This document shows positions 42,763 to 57,350 of a stretch of DNA of 64,000 nucleotides, piece after piece (position 1 is the stretch's first letter; each line of letters starts with the position of its first letter). A program made the translations under genes and the position numbers. Under the pieces are notes generated by a model. That model was not told the origin of the DNA. It did no database searches and saw nothing but the letters and a program-made list of their open reading frames with translations. Source of the DNA: Volutella citrinella (taxonomy: Eukaryota > Ascomycota > Sordariomycetes > Hypocreales > Nectriaceae); assembly GCA_034401135.1 (NCBI GenBank), contig JAWZSP010000008.1, positions 1-64,000 of the forward strand, written 5' to 3'.

Positions 42763-43969
42763 TTATAGATCTGACTTAGCAGGTTCGCCAGCGTAGGCCC
42801 GTCGAATCAACTCTCGTATAGAGTCCCGCTCAACGGGGCGAGGGTTGTAATACGGATTACTGACTGCAATCTCGGCGGCTCTATCGACCTCAGTCTCCTT
42901 GAAACCAAAGTTCCCCAGCGCCCGCTTCACCCCGAGTTTCACCAGCAAGGAGTTAAGGCCACTGACAGCGTCACCGCTGCTGTCAGGGAGAGCATCTGCG
43001 AGCTTCTTCATGGCGTCAGGTATAGCAGGCGCGTTGTATGCTAGCGCGTGCGGGAGAACTATGGTATGTGTCTCGGCATGGGGCAGGTTAAAGGTTCCCC
43101 CGAGTGTATGGCATAGCTTGTGGTGCAGTGCCATGCCGACGGACCCTAAGCAGACGCCGCAGAGCCAAGCGCCGTACTGTGCCAAAGTACGGGCGTCTAC
43201 GTCACCCGGGGAGTCAATGATGACGGGGAGCGATGCGGCTAACGCCCTGACACCCTCAACGGCGAGCAGGTTGATGATGGGGTTGGTGTTCTGAGCATAT
43301 AGCGCTTCGACTGTAGAGGGCGGTGTTAGTGAGAGTCGGAGGAGCCATGGGGTTCGCTTAGCAGCACATATGACGGGCGATGACATGAGCGAATATACAA
43401 TAACAACAGGACATACCTGCGTGAGCAATGGCGTTTACGCCGCTAGTGGCAGACATGCCGGCGGGCAGACTCATGGTCAGATCGACATCGTAAATGACAG
43501 TGCCCGGTAGGATCTTGGGGTCAGATGTCGTCTTTTTCAGACCGTCCACTGTTTCGCCCAAGATGGGCGTCATTTCCGACCCGGCGTACGTGGTAGGAAT
43601 GCAGACGTGGGGTAGGCCAGTACGGATGGCGATGGCCTTGCCCAGTCCGATTGTGCTCCCGCCTCCAATGGAGATGATGCAATCCGACTTGACCGTCTGA
43701 GCGTATGCAAGGGCCTTATCGGTGACACTGATCGGGGTGTGCATGGTGGCTTCGGTGAAGATGCTGCTGCTGGTGACGCCGGCATCCCGCAGGAGGGCCT
43801 GCACCCTTTCGCCCTGCGAGACTTGCTGGGGTGTAGTAAGGACAAGGGGGGCAATCAGCGACTGGCGGGCCAGCTCGTCGGGAAGAGCGTCGAGCTTCCC
43901 ACGACCGAAAATGACGCGGCTGGGAGAAGCATTGTAGACGAAGCTCTGAAGGGCGGCTGCCTCAGTCAT
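42763..43969 (-). CDS. Maleylacetate reductase
   Basis: Spliced model complement(join(42763..43310,43417..43969)), 366 residues; 106-bp intron with GTATGT donor and CTCTACAG acceptor restores NAIAHAVEALYAQNTNP. Iron-ADH superfamily, maleylacetate reductase group: VIFGRGKLDALPDEL at the N terminus, the nucleotide loop SIGGGSTIGLGKAIA, the IPTTYAGSEMTPILG block and the His-rich HHKLCHTLGGTFNLPHAETH. It reduces maleylacetate to 3-oxoadipate with NAD(P)H, the last dedicated step of hydroxyquinol breakdown. The start MTEAAALQ (43969) is preferred over upstream codons because family members start here. It is divergent from the cluster regulator. Confidence 0.88.
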
Positions 43970-44740
43970 GGTCGGTTGGATCTGTGTACAGCGGAGACTG
44001 AACGAAAAGGCAGAATCGAGTACAGAGTAATTAGCAGTAGGGCGAAGTGTACAGAGCCCGTCCAAATGCCTGCTGAGTGGCCTACTAAGAGACTGTGAGT
44101 GGTTATGCAGGTTATTGACCGTATTGCTGATTTCAAATCCGGATATGGATATATGAGTCCTCAATCAGTTAGCACTAGTAGGCCCCTCCCACCGGAAGAG
44201 AGACCGGAAAGCGCACCCTGCCGCCACTGTGGGCGAAACCGTTCGGTCATGGCAACTGTCCTTCAGTTGGTTGGTCATGTGTAGCCAGGGTTGCCTTGTG
44301 TACGTCCACGGGGAAGTGCGCAGAATCCACGTCTAGGGCGTCGGAGCTCGGCTAGATTCACCCCAGGTTCCATCTCCAGAATCCAGATCTCCCCTCCCCT
44401 CCTCCCCGCACTTTGCCACTCACTAGAATGGCATGGCGCAATTTATCATGAATCGTAAGCAGCTCACTGGGGTTAGTGGTACTGGGGTCCCCCATGTTCT
44501 CGTAGGTTTTGGGACTGACGCTAGCAAAGCAGGTCGCTGCAGCGAGCGTAGAGGCGTGCGGGGGGGGGAGGCGGGAGGCGGGGAGATGGATTCCTCCCCG
44601 GAACCGCTGACTGCCGTGCGTTGTCTTCGATCGCTTATCGCTCTCACGCCCACTCTCCCGGCCCTTTTCCCGAGAAGATTGTCATCTCCCGTTGCGCAAA
44701 CCTCGCCTTGTCGCCTCGTCTCATCCACTGGGCCTGGGCC
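43970..44740. promoter_or_regulatory. Divergent promoter, reductase and cluster regulator
   Basis: 771 bp. It contains TCCGGA at 44139-44144 and CCGGA at 44192-44196 and 44204-44208; the same CCGGA/TCCGG word recurs in other promoters of the block. Confidence 0.45.
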
Positions 44741-47124
44741 ATGCCTCGCCCCAAGGTTGACCCTCGTCTGCGACGGCGCGTCGCCCATGCCTGCGATAAC
44801 TGCAAGAAGCGGAAGGCCAAGTGCAATGGGTCGCTCCCATGCGAGCAGTGCAAGCTGCGTCATGTCCCAGCTACTTGCTGCTACTCTCGGGACACCAACG
44901 GCTCCGCGCATTCGCAAGACGGAGATATTCGAGATCGGAATCACGAGATCCATGCCAGTCGTCGTCGTGACAGCCAAAGCCACAGCACGGATCGCGAGGT
45001 CCATCTACAGCTCGCTGGCGACGAGTCGCGACGGCGAGCATCATCATCATCATCGTCGTCGTTTTCCTTTTCTTCTTCTTTGCTTTTGCAATCACATAAA
45101 CTGCCCGGGAAGGTTCAGGTACCATCATCCAAGGACTCTCAGTCTCAGATGGCAAAGGACTGCAAAGGAAAATTCAGTATGTTGCCCAGTGGCCATATTC
45201 TGTTGCACTTGGTTTCGTCTTCTGGACCGTGTTCCTCGCATCATCGGCTCACATCTTCCTAGTATATGCCGGCGAATCCGCGTCCCTGTCATTTCTTGAA
45301 ACGGTGAGGAGTGCCGTGCAAGCTGCGGTCGGCTCGTGCTCTTTCACCAACGAACACTCCCGAGATGCCATGGTCGAGAATACGCCCAAGCTGTGCTTTG
45401 AAACGGCTAAGCAGCCGACTATAGATCTGGCAACGGCTCAAGCACTCACAACCCACTTCTTCCTCGCCGTCAGCGGTATTCTAGACCTCTTTGATCCCAC
45501 ATGGCTGCACGACCACCTCAACCGCTTGCTCGAAAGGCAGCCGTCACAAGAAAGCACGGCCGACACAGCTCCAACATCCGCCATTGTGTATTTGGCGCTT
45601 GCCATAGGCGCACAGGGAAGGGCACAAGGAGCAGCCGATGACCACTTGGCCGAGCTATGCTTCGCATACGGCCGGAAGCTTACCGTCCTCCACCTCGTCG
45701 ATGATCCAAGCCTCGAAACCGCACAGGCAATCATGCTCATCACGTATTACATGATTGCCTCATGCCAGTACAATGCCGCCTTTATCAACTTGGGTGTGGC
45801 CGTCAGGGCCGCTTATACCTTGGGCATCCACTTGCACGAAACGAACACGGCCTTTGGCGGCGAGCTGGGCGTGTCTCGGGAGCGTGCCTGGAAGTCGCTG
45901 AGGGTCTGCGATTTATTTCTTTCTGCATCCCTGGGGAGGCCGCCAGCAACATCGGAATCCGTCTCCAATATTCCCTGGGCCCCGATACAGTCAATGCCAG
46001 AATGCGACAGCCTGGGCGTCTCGGGCCAGTTATTCTCCGCAATGTTCAGGATCTGCCACGTCTTCGAGAGGATACTCGTCCACGTCTATGCCGAAAAAGC
46101 CGTCAGTCTCGAGCTTGCCGACAGAATCTCAAAACAGCATCGTCAGTGGACTGAAGAGCTACCGCAGATGCTCATGGTGGATGGACTAGACCCGCTTGAT
46201 GTCGAGCCAGGCTACGGCATGTCTCCGCGTAGTTTTGGGCTTTCTCTCCGTCACGGATCTAGCATCGTAACCATGGCATACTATTATTCCATCATCCTAC
46301 TAACGAGGCCGTTCCTGACGTTCCAGGTCCGGCAGGCACCAGACCGAGATTCATGGACAACCGGTAGCCAGTCGACCAAAGCCTCTCTGGCAAAGTATGC
46401 CGATGCCTGCGTCAACTCGGCGGTCAAAGGCATAGACATTGCCTACGAGTACGTTTTTGAGCTCGAAACACCAAAGCGCCAACCACTCGTCGTCAATAGT
46501 GTGTTTATATCCGCCTTATCCCTAGGCCTGGCGTGCCTGGACCCTTCGGGCCGCAATAAATGGCCCACACATGCCTCCTTGGACCGCGGAATCAAGATAC
46601 TCTCGCATCTGGGCCAGCTAAATGCCCAAGCCGCCCGCTATGCCAGTATTTGCAAGCAGCTTCGTGAAGCCGCGGCCATCTACGCCAGCCGGAGAGATGT
46701 TAGCCAGCTACAGGAAAACGAGGAAGTGGCCAGGAGCATTTTTGGCGAGGTTAGAGCTCGCTCTACAAGTGGCGTCACAAGGAGTCACAGATCCAGTGAG
46801 AGCATATCGCGGTCCATGGATTCTCCACCGCAGCCCAGTTGGAACAGCGCGGCGAATGGAAACATCGTCCGCCCAATCACGCCTCCTCTCTTTGACTTCA
46901 ACACTCTACAAGAAGCATCAATGCTACCTACCTCTGGCATCATGCCAGGACAGTCGGTTGGGGGGTTGTACGGCTATAATAGTTGCGAATCAGGCGGCGC
47001 CACTGGCGAGCCTGCTCCTGTCATTGATGCTAGCCTGGGCAATCTGTCTAGCTTCTTTCTTGGGCAGGATGTACCCCTGTTTCCGGTTACTAGCCACATG
47101 TCACCGGATCCGTTTATGTTGTGA
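44741..47124 (+). CDS. Zn2Cys6 regulator of the aromatic cluster
   Basis: Spliced model join(44741..45176,45263..47124), 765 residues; 86-bp intron GTATGT...CCTAG restores IYAGESASLSFLETVR. The zinc cluster is at residues 18-47 (CDNCKKRKAKCNGSLPCEQC then CC), with a Ser-rich linker (a run of seven Ser) and a long fungal_trans domain (ALAIGAQGRAQGAADD; ARAAYTLGIHLHE-like region; ASLGRPPATSES). A nuclear transcription factor located between maleylacetate reductase and the monooxygenase, so it is the likely pathway activator, responding to an aromatic intermediate. Confidence 0.85.
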
Positions 47125-47470
47125 TACAACACGTTGGCATACAGCTGCTACCAACATCCCTTTTCTATTTTGAGCCATGTTAATACTGTCGACGGATCCG
47201 CCGGGTGGGAAATCTGTAAGACTAGCTAAGCGTCTGATAATTCACACAAAATGATCAAATGAATGAGCTCTCTCTGGTCGCACTGCTTTTGATCTTGGTG
47301 TCATAGTCCTGCGTATCATAATTCACACTAGACGATACGAAAGGATTCTAGTGACAAGTCTCGGCATATTGCTATCAAGCATGATATTCACATTCTTCAG
47401 ATCTGATAGGTGCTTCTTAGCCAACATTGTGTATAGGTAGGAAATCGCGTATAAATAAATCTATCCATCA
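47125..47470. other. Convergent 3' intergenic region
   Basis: Between the regulator stop and the monooxygenase stop. AT-rich 3' sequence with two TGATAATTCACAC-like words (47234 and 47317); no gene. Confidence 0.5.
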
Positions 47471-49621
47471 TCAATGGGAAAACGCTAGCATCTTGTCCGC
47501 TTCCGTATTTTCCGGGAACGGCTCCGCTGGTATGTCAATAATGCCAGGCTGCAAGTAATAGGCCAAATCACCGGCATCAGCATCAACCTGTGCCGCCGAC
47601 CAACCATCGCCAAGCCACGCAAGCTGGTTGACCTTGGCCCCTTCTCCCCGCTCCTTGAGCGTATAATCGTAGTCTTCCCACCGTGGTGACCGGAGAGTCT
47701 CCATGGCGTGCATGGCGCTACCGGGCCAAACACCGCTAATGCGTGGACCCGTGCCCTGGTCGTTCCTGTACCAGCTGGAGCAGCTGTCGAGGTAGACGGT
47801 GTCTTTGAAGTACGCTTCGATAATCTGGGAAAAGTCCTTGACGCGAGCCATCTTGGGTTCCATGCTAGCAATATTTTCCTTTTGCAGCTTGCGGATGCAC
47901 TTGACGATGTAGTCCCCAGTGCGCTCAATCATGGTCGTGAGTGGGCCTGTGCCGATGGCGCCGTTGGGGCCTAGCATCATAAAGTAGTTGGGAAAGCCGT
48001 CGGTAGCAAGAGAGAGATATGATTCCGGGTATGGATCGAACTTCTGTGCCATTGTCTGCCCGTCCTTGCCGATCACGGGGAATGGCGGGGGGGCCGACGT
48101 CTGGAAACCCGTGGCACAGACCAAGATGTCTAGCTTCCTCTCGGTTCCGTCCTTGAGAACGAGGCCCGTCTCGTTGGCCTTGACAATGGGAGTATTGATG
48201 AAATTGACATTGTCCTCGACGAGTGCCTCGAGATAGCCAGGGCCGGGCGTCAGTCGGCGACAGCCAACGCTGAAGCTCGGTAGGAGTGACTTGAGGATGT
48301 GAGGCTTCTTGGCCAGTTTCTCCTGCATCAGAGCTGTAAAGACATCACGAGCAAGCTGCTGCAACTCGGTGCCCTTGAGCGTGAGGCTGTGGATCGAGTT
48401 ACCATCTCTCTCGAGAGCTGTCCGAAGCTCCAGGTAATGTTGGGTGTCTTTGGCGAACTTTTCGCGTTGCTCTGGCGAGACTGCAACAGGTTGGTCAGTA
48501 GATGTTGTCGGTTCCTCCCTGTTCAGACCTTTCTATCCTTCGTCTCTTCCACACCGCATCTTCTTACTCTTCAACGCCGATAGGTTGAGGACTAGGCAAT
48601 TTGGTACTACTCACAGTCTGTGCTCGTGATGCCGAGTTTCTTCATGATGCCGTCGCCGAACGGCCGAGATATCCACGTCCGACCCCTGACGAAACAATCA
48701 AGCCGCGTGCCCGAAATCTTTTGCAGCTGGGGGATAATTTGGATGGCACTGCTGCCGCCGCCGATGATACCAACATTCTTGTTCTTGAAATCAACACTGC
48801 GCACGCGGTTAGGTCACAAAACCATCTCGTATTGCGCAATAGTCTGCAGCCTGATTATCTTACCTGTCATCCCATGTGGCTGAGTGCATCACAGGAATCT
48901 TCATGTCGTGGATTCCAGGGATGTTCGGCCAGAACGGTTCATTCAAAGTGCCACGAGCACTAATGACAACGTCTGCCTTCTCAGTAACAACTTGTCCGGT
49001 CTGAAGGTTCTTGACGTTGACGATCCTATAAAACAAATTAGTTAGAAATGGGGCATATAGAAACCCTGCTTCCATGACTTGCCATTGTGATGTTTCGGCA
49101 TCCCATTTAGCATCCAGTACACTGTGGGAGAGCTTGATGAATCGGCCGACAGAGTATCTCTCCACCACCGATTCCAAGTACCCACGAATCTCGGCTGCAG
49201 GTGCATAAAATTTGCTCCAGTTGGGGTTCGGTGCGAAGGTATACTGGTACGAGTGTGCTGCGCATTACGATTACCGTCCGGTTAGTGGGCTCATTGTCCT
49301 ATAACCCCAAATGCGCTCCGACTCACCAGGGATGTCGCAGGCGCAGCCGGGATATCTGTTCTCATACCAGGTACCTCCGATGCCGCCATTCTTCTCATAA
49401 ATCGTCAAATCAACGTTGCGGAGCCGTTGAGGGATCCGAACCCCGCAGTAGATGCCAGAAAAGCCGGCTCCAATGACGACGACGCGCATTCGACGGAAGT
49501 TTTCCACGATTCTGGGTGGAGACTGTGTGACGGGAGCTGGACCGCCATTTGGTACAGAGTTTTGAGTGCAGTCGACGGCCTCGTCCACTGGTTGATGTGC
49601 AATGATGATGGCGGGCGCCAT
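47471..49621 (-). CDS. Baeyer-Villiger monooxygenase (4-hydroxyacetophenone type)
   Basis: Exons complement(join(47471..48480,48615..48796,48864..49025,49065..49257,49327..49621)), 613 residues. The FAD site VVVIGAGFSGIYCG (about 48-61), the IGGTWYENRYPGCACDIP block, the Baeyer-Villiger-like fingerprint IPGIHDMKIPVMHSATWD, and the second Rossmann NVGIIGGGSSAIQIIP (NADPH) all fit flavin BVMOs. By context it inserts oxygen into an aryl methyl ketone, turning 4-hydroxyacetophenone into 4-hydroxyphenyl acetate. Intron 49026-49064 is only 39 bp (TCTAACTAAT branch, TTTTATAG acceptor) and is a multiple of three without stops, so retention would give 626 residues. Confidence 0.85.
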
Positions 49622-50230
49622 GTTGTCAGGTCAGTGTTTAGATCTGCCCCGATGAGCTGCGGACTTGATGGGGGGAAGCTGCTCACTCACATAAATAAAG
49701 CAGACAGGCTATCATGGATCTCTTCTCGGGTTTGTGTGGCTTGATCATGCCATGATCACGCCTATCCATCCCCCGTTCCGGTCCGAACCATCGCATAACT
49801 GCCGGAACGAGGACCAATAGGGGCGGATGTGGGGTGACACGGTCAAGCCTCCAACAATCAGGGTCCGGAAGGAGATCAGACACTATCCGGTGGTCTTGTT
49901 GGTTAACTTCGGAGCTTTCCGGTGGGATACGAAGAGCGAGATGCTGACAGGGTTCTCCATCCGGAGGAACGCAACCTACCCCTTGTTTAGGCACTATTAG
50001 GCAACACGCGAAAATGTCCATGTGGGGAACTTTGCTAGCTGCTTCCTTCGATCTCGGAGATACGGATATTCAGCGGCCAATATAGCACAGGCTATGGCAA
50101 GCCTTCGGAATAACGGGAGGTTTCTGCACAGGAGTGGCTAGCAATGCATCACCATGTCACTCCAGCAGGCACTACTTTCGCGGCACGGGAATTGGAAGTG
50201 ATCAGTTCAGGTCGGTCGACTCTAGTTATC
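49622..50230. promoter_or_regulatory. Promoter of the Baeyer-Villiger monooxygenase
   Basis: Six TCCGG/CCGGA words lie within 190 bp (49777, 49802, 49864, 49886, 49918 and 49960), two of them the full palindrome TCCGGA. This density suggests binding by the cluster regulator, whose zinc cluster should recognise CGG. Confidence 0.5.
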
Positions 50231-51319
50231 TCAGTCTAACCCAGGTACCGGCAAGCCGTTGATGTACTCCATCTTTTGGCCCCGTGCCTCCATCGCTAAT
50301 GACGCATTCTTGAAGCGCAGGTCCAACGCCTCCTGACGGGTGACGAGCACGAAATCATACTCCATCAGTGCACTTCCTAGGTTGACTCCATACTTGGCCG
50401 CCATTGACTCATCTTCCACCTTCTTCAAAGACACCACGAGCGTGTCCTTGACGCCAAAGACTGCATCAGAAGTCTCATAGGGGTCACCCCTCAAGTAGAG
50501 TGCGCTGCGTTGGGGTGAGTCTTTCTTCTCGCTTGTAATGTGACTGGGGAATTGACGTACGTAATGAGCGGGTCGTATTCCGGATGATTGAACATGAAGT
50601 GCATGTGGCTGGGACGGTAACAGTGTCGTCCCAGCTTACCCAATAGCTTTCCGACCGGACCATCGCTGGGGATTGGATACGGAACAGGAACAATGGCTTT
50701 GAACCAGAACTGACCCTCTTTATCGCTCGTGAGAACTGCGCGACCATCAGGTCCATCGTGATCGGCATACTGCACGTCGTAGAAACCCTTGGAATCAGTC
50801 TCCCAGACGTCAATCGACACCTTCTCCAAGGGACGTCCCGACGAATCGCGGACGCTGCAGACAACAAGGAGCGGCTCCCCCTCTGGGTCTCCCGCAATGC
50901 CAGACCCGTGCTCTACATTCTTGGCCTCGTGCGTATGGAACGGACCCAGCACAGTGCCTTCTGTTGACCCCTTGGGCTTGGGATGGTCAATGGCATCTAC
51001 AAGGAGGGATGCTCCAAGGATGTCTGACAGCAAGATGAACTCCTGACAAGAGGATTGTTTCGCGTCAGATGAAGCACTCTGTGAGCGTAGCTGGACCATG
51101 GTGAAGGCGTACCTGGCGAGTATCTGTGCACGTTTGGCCGACCTTTGTGAGAAACTCGATGGTAGCCATCCACTCTTCTGTGCTCAGCCGAGTCTCCCGG
51201 ATCAGGTCGTGCAAATGAACGACTGTCCTCTCGAGCAAGAACCTAAGCCGTCGATCTGAGCATTGCGAGTTGATGAAGTGCACATTCTCGGTAATGTTAT
51301 CAATTGTGAGGTCTTTCAT
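50231..51319 (-). CDS. Hydroxyquinol 1,2-dioxygenase-type intradiol dioxygenase
   Basis: Exons complement(join(50231..50504,50561..51042,51113..51319)), 320 residues; introns 56 and 70 bp. The N-terminal dimer domain (VVHLHDLIRETRLSTEEWM, then FLTKVGQTCTDTRQEFILLS and DILGASLLVDAI) is that of intradiol dioxygenases and closest in style to hydroxyquinol enzymes. The iron(III) ligands are visible: Tyr in VPVPYPIPSDGP, Tyr and two His in GRHCYRPSHMHF. It opens hydroxyquinol to maleylacetate (as 3-hydroxy-cis,cis-muconate). It is divergent from the phenol hydroxylase that would supply its substrate. The start is MKDLTIDNITENV. Confidence 0.88.
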
Positions 51320-51918
51320 GTTGGCCAAGTCAATGATAGGGTAGCTTAGGCGTCGGGCGTTGAGGCTCAAGGACCAGCACAGGCAGATGGGATGGGGATA
51401 ATAAGTTGAACGAATACGTGCTAGCACAGCGAGCGAGATCACTCTGCTGAAATCATATTTTCTTTGAAGCCTAGCGCCACCGGTCCAACTGGGGTGGTGC
51501 TCGCTGCCGAATCAGATACGAGCAGCCATAGGTCCCTCGGCCTCCTCGCACTGCTCGCATGTGGATTCCACACGTACTATTTCGTAGATCCCACACATCC
51601 GGGTCACTGAAAGATGAAAACCCGCCTCCCCGGAAGCGTTCGGATAGCGCACCCAGCCAGTGCCGGCCCCTCCCCGTGGGGGAGTTCACTGTCGGGAACC
51701 CTCCAACTAACTAGGGGGAGTGCCGTAGCGCCTCTTAGCGGTGGCCGCAGACTGGGGTTACCCCGCTGGTGGGATAGGATGAGGTCATGAGGATAGACCA
51801 AGTTCTAGTGAATAAATCGCAGCAAGACGCTGCGTCAAGGATATCCGACCCGGTCGCATGTAGATTGTGGAATCCGTTACCTTCAACATCAATAGCAAGC
51901 CAGCAAGCAATTAACGAG
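51320..51918. promoter_or_regulatory. Divergent promoter, dioxygenase and hydroxylase
   Basis: 599 bp. It contains TCCGG at 51598 and CCGGA at 51630, plus the local inverted pair CCCCTCCCCGTGGGGGAG near 51665. Confidence 0.45.
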
Positions 51919-54135
51919 ATGCCAGTCTTTCACGAACGCTCGTACAAGCATCGCGATCTTCGCATCAACGCGACACTGGAGCCTCCTCTGCCCAGATTCA
52001 CACCGCCGCCCGATCTTACACCCAACGATGCAGGCGATGAGAAGGCCGAGGTCGTCGTTGTCGGGGTATGTTGAAACTTGGCGTCGCATCACCTCGCCCT
52101 TACTAGTTACCTCTCGAGACTCGACGGACCAGCTGACGAGAAAGCCACCCAGGCTGGCCCCGCAGGAATGATGGCCACGCTTCTGCTGGCCCGTTATGGA
52201 CTCGGGGACTCTCTTGTATGCTTTGATGCCAAGTCGGGAGCTGTCAAGGCCGGCCAGGCAGATGGTCTGCAGCCTCGGACACTAGAAGTGTTCAAGAGCT
52301 TGGATGTTGCCGAAGAGATCCTCAACCACGGTTGTCATATGTCCGAGGTGGCCTTTTGGAACCCAAAGCCAAAGCCGCGCGACCAGCCGGATGCTCCGAG
52401 CGCGATTGAGCGCACCTCGTTTGCCCCAGACATTGCTGTTGCGGCGAGATACAATTACGAAGTCACCATTCACCAGGGGCGCATCGAGCGCATCTTGGAG
52501 GAAAGTCTACGCCAGTATGCGCCTGATGCAATTCGGCGAAGCTCTCGCTTCCTCGAGTTCAAGATGGATCCCGACGGCGATGCCGAGTTCCCCGTCAGGG
52601 TCACCGTGGAGCAGGAAGATGCCAGTGGCGAAAAGACTGAGAAAAGTATCCGCACCAAGTATCTCATCGGTGCCGACGGGGCACACTCCGCGGTCAGACA
52701 ATGCATGGGCGTGGGACTGGTGGGTGAGACGACGGATCACATCTGGGGCGTCGTCGACTTCGTTGCAGACACGGAGTTCCCCGACGTGAGGAAACGCTGT
52801 GCCATCCACTCAGACGCTGGTTCCGTCATGATTATCCCCCGCGAACGTATCCAATCAGGTGAATACTTGACGCGACTCTATGTTCAGACTGTCGAAGAGG
52901 TCGAGGACGCACAGGATTCTACCACGGACAGCGCTGGGCTTCGTGAAAAAGCGAGAAGCCGGCGAGCCGCCATTACTCTGGAGTCAATCTTTGAACAGGC
53001 TCGACGAGTCTTTGAGCCATACAAGATTGAGATTAAGCAAGGCACAGAAGTCGACTGGTGGGCGGCCTACCAGATTGGACAGCGCATGGCACCGCACTTT
53101 TCCCACAAGGACGCTGCTGGCCATGATCGGGTCTTCATTGCCGGAGATGGTAAGTGGCCTCCATATCGGTATCCTAACGTGCAGTGGTCGCTGATTTAAG
53201 CACAGCTTGCCACACGCATAGCCCCAAGGCCGGCCAGGGAATGAACGTGTCCATGATGGACTCGTATAACCTCACCTGGAAGCTCGCTCACCAGATCCAC
53301 GGCCTGAGTCCGCAGTCTCCAGGTCAAGACGTTCTCTCAACGTACGACTCTGAGCGATCCAAGGTTGCCAGTATGTTGATTGAGTTTGACACGAAATTTT
53401 CATCCATGTTCTCAGGGAAGATCAACTCCGACGAGAGTGTCAAGGGCCTGACTCATGACGAGTTCCTCAAGGTTTTCAGCGACGGCAATGGGTTTTCGAG
53501 CGGTTGTGGAATCGAGTACCCTCCCGGCCTTCTTGTTGAGCCAAATCACGCCAGCATAAGTGGCCCAGTGATAGGAGATGACTTTCTAAACGGCGTGCTA
53601 AAGCCGGGACGACGTCTTCTCGATTCCAGGGTTCGTCGCTATGCAGATGCAAACTTGCGCAACTTGCACGATGGTAGGTGTACCCAGACCGACAATCTAG
53701 AATATGAAATATTTACAGGCCACAGATTTCCTCTCCACCGGTCGATTCCGCGTGCTTGCATTCACGAGTACCGATCTGCTGGATACAACCGGCAAGTCCG
53801 CCCAGGCCATCAAGAGCATTTGCGAAGACGTGTTGCCGAGTTTTCCAAGGGGCACCGTCGAGTTGGTCGCTTTGCATCCGTTCCTGGGGAGAATATTTGA
53901 GTGGGTGGATGTCCCAGCCGGTATCAAGAAGACCGCAGAGATGCGCTTTCATGGCCCCGCCGACGATGACTTGTATGCGACTTACGGTATTCGACGTGAG
54001 ACTGGTGCAGTAGCCGTAATTCGGCCGGATGGCTACGTTGGCATTGTGGCGTCTTTGGCTGATGTGTCTCTCATCGATGGATACTTGGGCAGGTGTTTGG
54101 CCAGGACTGCGCAGAAAAATGATCACTGTTCGTAG
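51919..54135 (+). CDS. FAD phenol hydroxylase
   Basis: Exons join(51919..52065,52153..53149,53206..53673,53726..54135), 673 residues; introns 87, 56 and 52 bp. Class A flavoprotein monooxygenase: the GxGxxG FAD loop VVVVGAGPAGMMATLLLARY is formed across intron 1, the DG motif is KYLIGADGAHSAVR, and the second FAD motif [20 protein letters not shown] spans intron 2. The C-terminal thioredoxin-like domain of phenol 2-monooxygenases follows (DDFLSTGRFRVLAFTSTDLL to IRPDGYVGIVASL). It ortho-hydroxylates a phenol with NADPH and O2; here hydroquinone to hydroxyquinol is likely. Start 51919 (MPVFHERSYKHRDLR) is chosen over an in-frame 51787 codon. Confidence 0.9.
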
Positions 54136-54568
54136 TGCAGTTATTATACGTCAAATATAGGCCTTTGACGCCGGCACTTGTGTTTCGCGTCCAGTTGCAT
54201 CCTTTCTCCCTCGCCTGACACGACCTCCGATGCGTTCCTCGAACTCCAGGTACAGTCCCAACCAAGGGACTGCTTACAGCTGCCTGTAGGGGTTATTGAC
54301 ATCCTAATGCTGCTTGGCCCTCAGCCTTCAGCTTGGCAGAAGGGAAAATGGGGGCACATTTCTTTTACGCCTTTCATTGTTACTTCAGCCATTGAGAATT
54401 GTGGCCATAGTATTTGACTGTGGGTCGAGCTGGACACATTATCTCTATTGTTTTAGATAATGCTCAAGACCATTCTAGTGGATTTACATGGTTTCAGGGT
54501 CACTTTTCGAACAGATGCAGTTGGTTTGGTAGCGCTTTGAGTACTAGTGCTGAAGTAACAGAAACTAT
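54136..54568. other. Convergent 3' intergenic region
   Basis: Between the hydroxylase and VAO-type oxidase stops. No gene seen. Confidence 0.5.
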
Positions 54569-56773
<2,205 letters not shown>

Positions 56774-57350
56774 GTGCTCGAGCTTTGATCCCTGAGGGGA
56801 TATGGCAAAGTGTAAGGAAGAATAAGGACAAGAGATGGAATCCGTGAAGGGGCAAGGTTTGGGAGCCGGAAGCTGTGAGACGCCGAATTAAAGCTGATAT
56901 ATGCATGATGTGGGATAGATATACGCATTGTATAGCCAAGGATATTCAGTAATACGAATACCGTAGTTGGAGGCATCGCATCACAGGGCTTGGCGGAGGG
57001 GGAAATTGTGGAGATGCGCTTCCCATTTGTCCGGGAGTGAGATTGGCAACCGATCGGATGTAGATCGTGGAGACGGAACAGGACCCATCCAGGCGAGGTG
57101 CACCATCCGGGCGGCTAGCTTGGACCTCACCACAGGCTACCTCAGACCTCCATCCGATAGGTGGCGGTGGGGTTTCTATTGTGATGGCTTTCCGATGAGC
57201 TAGTCAGTGTATTCATTTGGCCGTGTTGGCTTAAATGGATGGTGTGTGGTTCTGGTTCATCCTCTCGTCCGCCAGACAAAACGGCCGTGACCAGTCCATC
57301 AGCCGCCATCGTCCAATAATTTCAAGATTCTTCATCAAGTGCGGCAGATC
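56774..57350. promoter_or_regulatory. Divergent promoter, VAO-type oxidase and ADH
   Basis: 577 bp. It contains TCCGG at 57030 and 57106 and CATCCGATAGG near 57151, in line with the CGG words of the other promoters in the block. Confidence 0.45.

Noticed and set aside
44423..45299. Overlapping open frames on both strands around the regulator start
   Set aside because: Only the 44741 frame has the Zn2Cys6 cluster and splices cleanly to the main exon; the others are frame shadows in GC-rich DNA.
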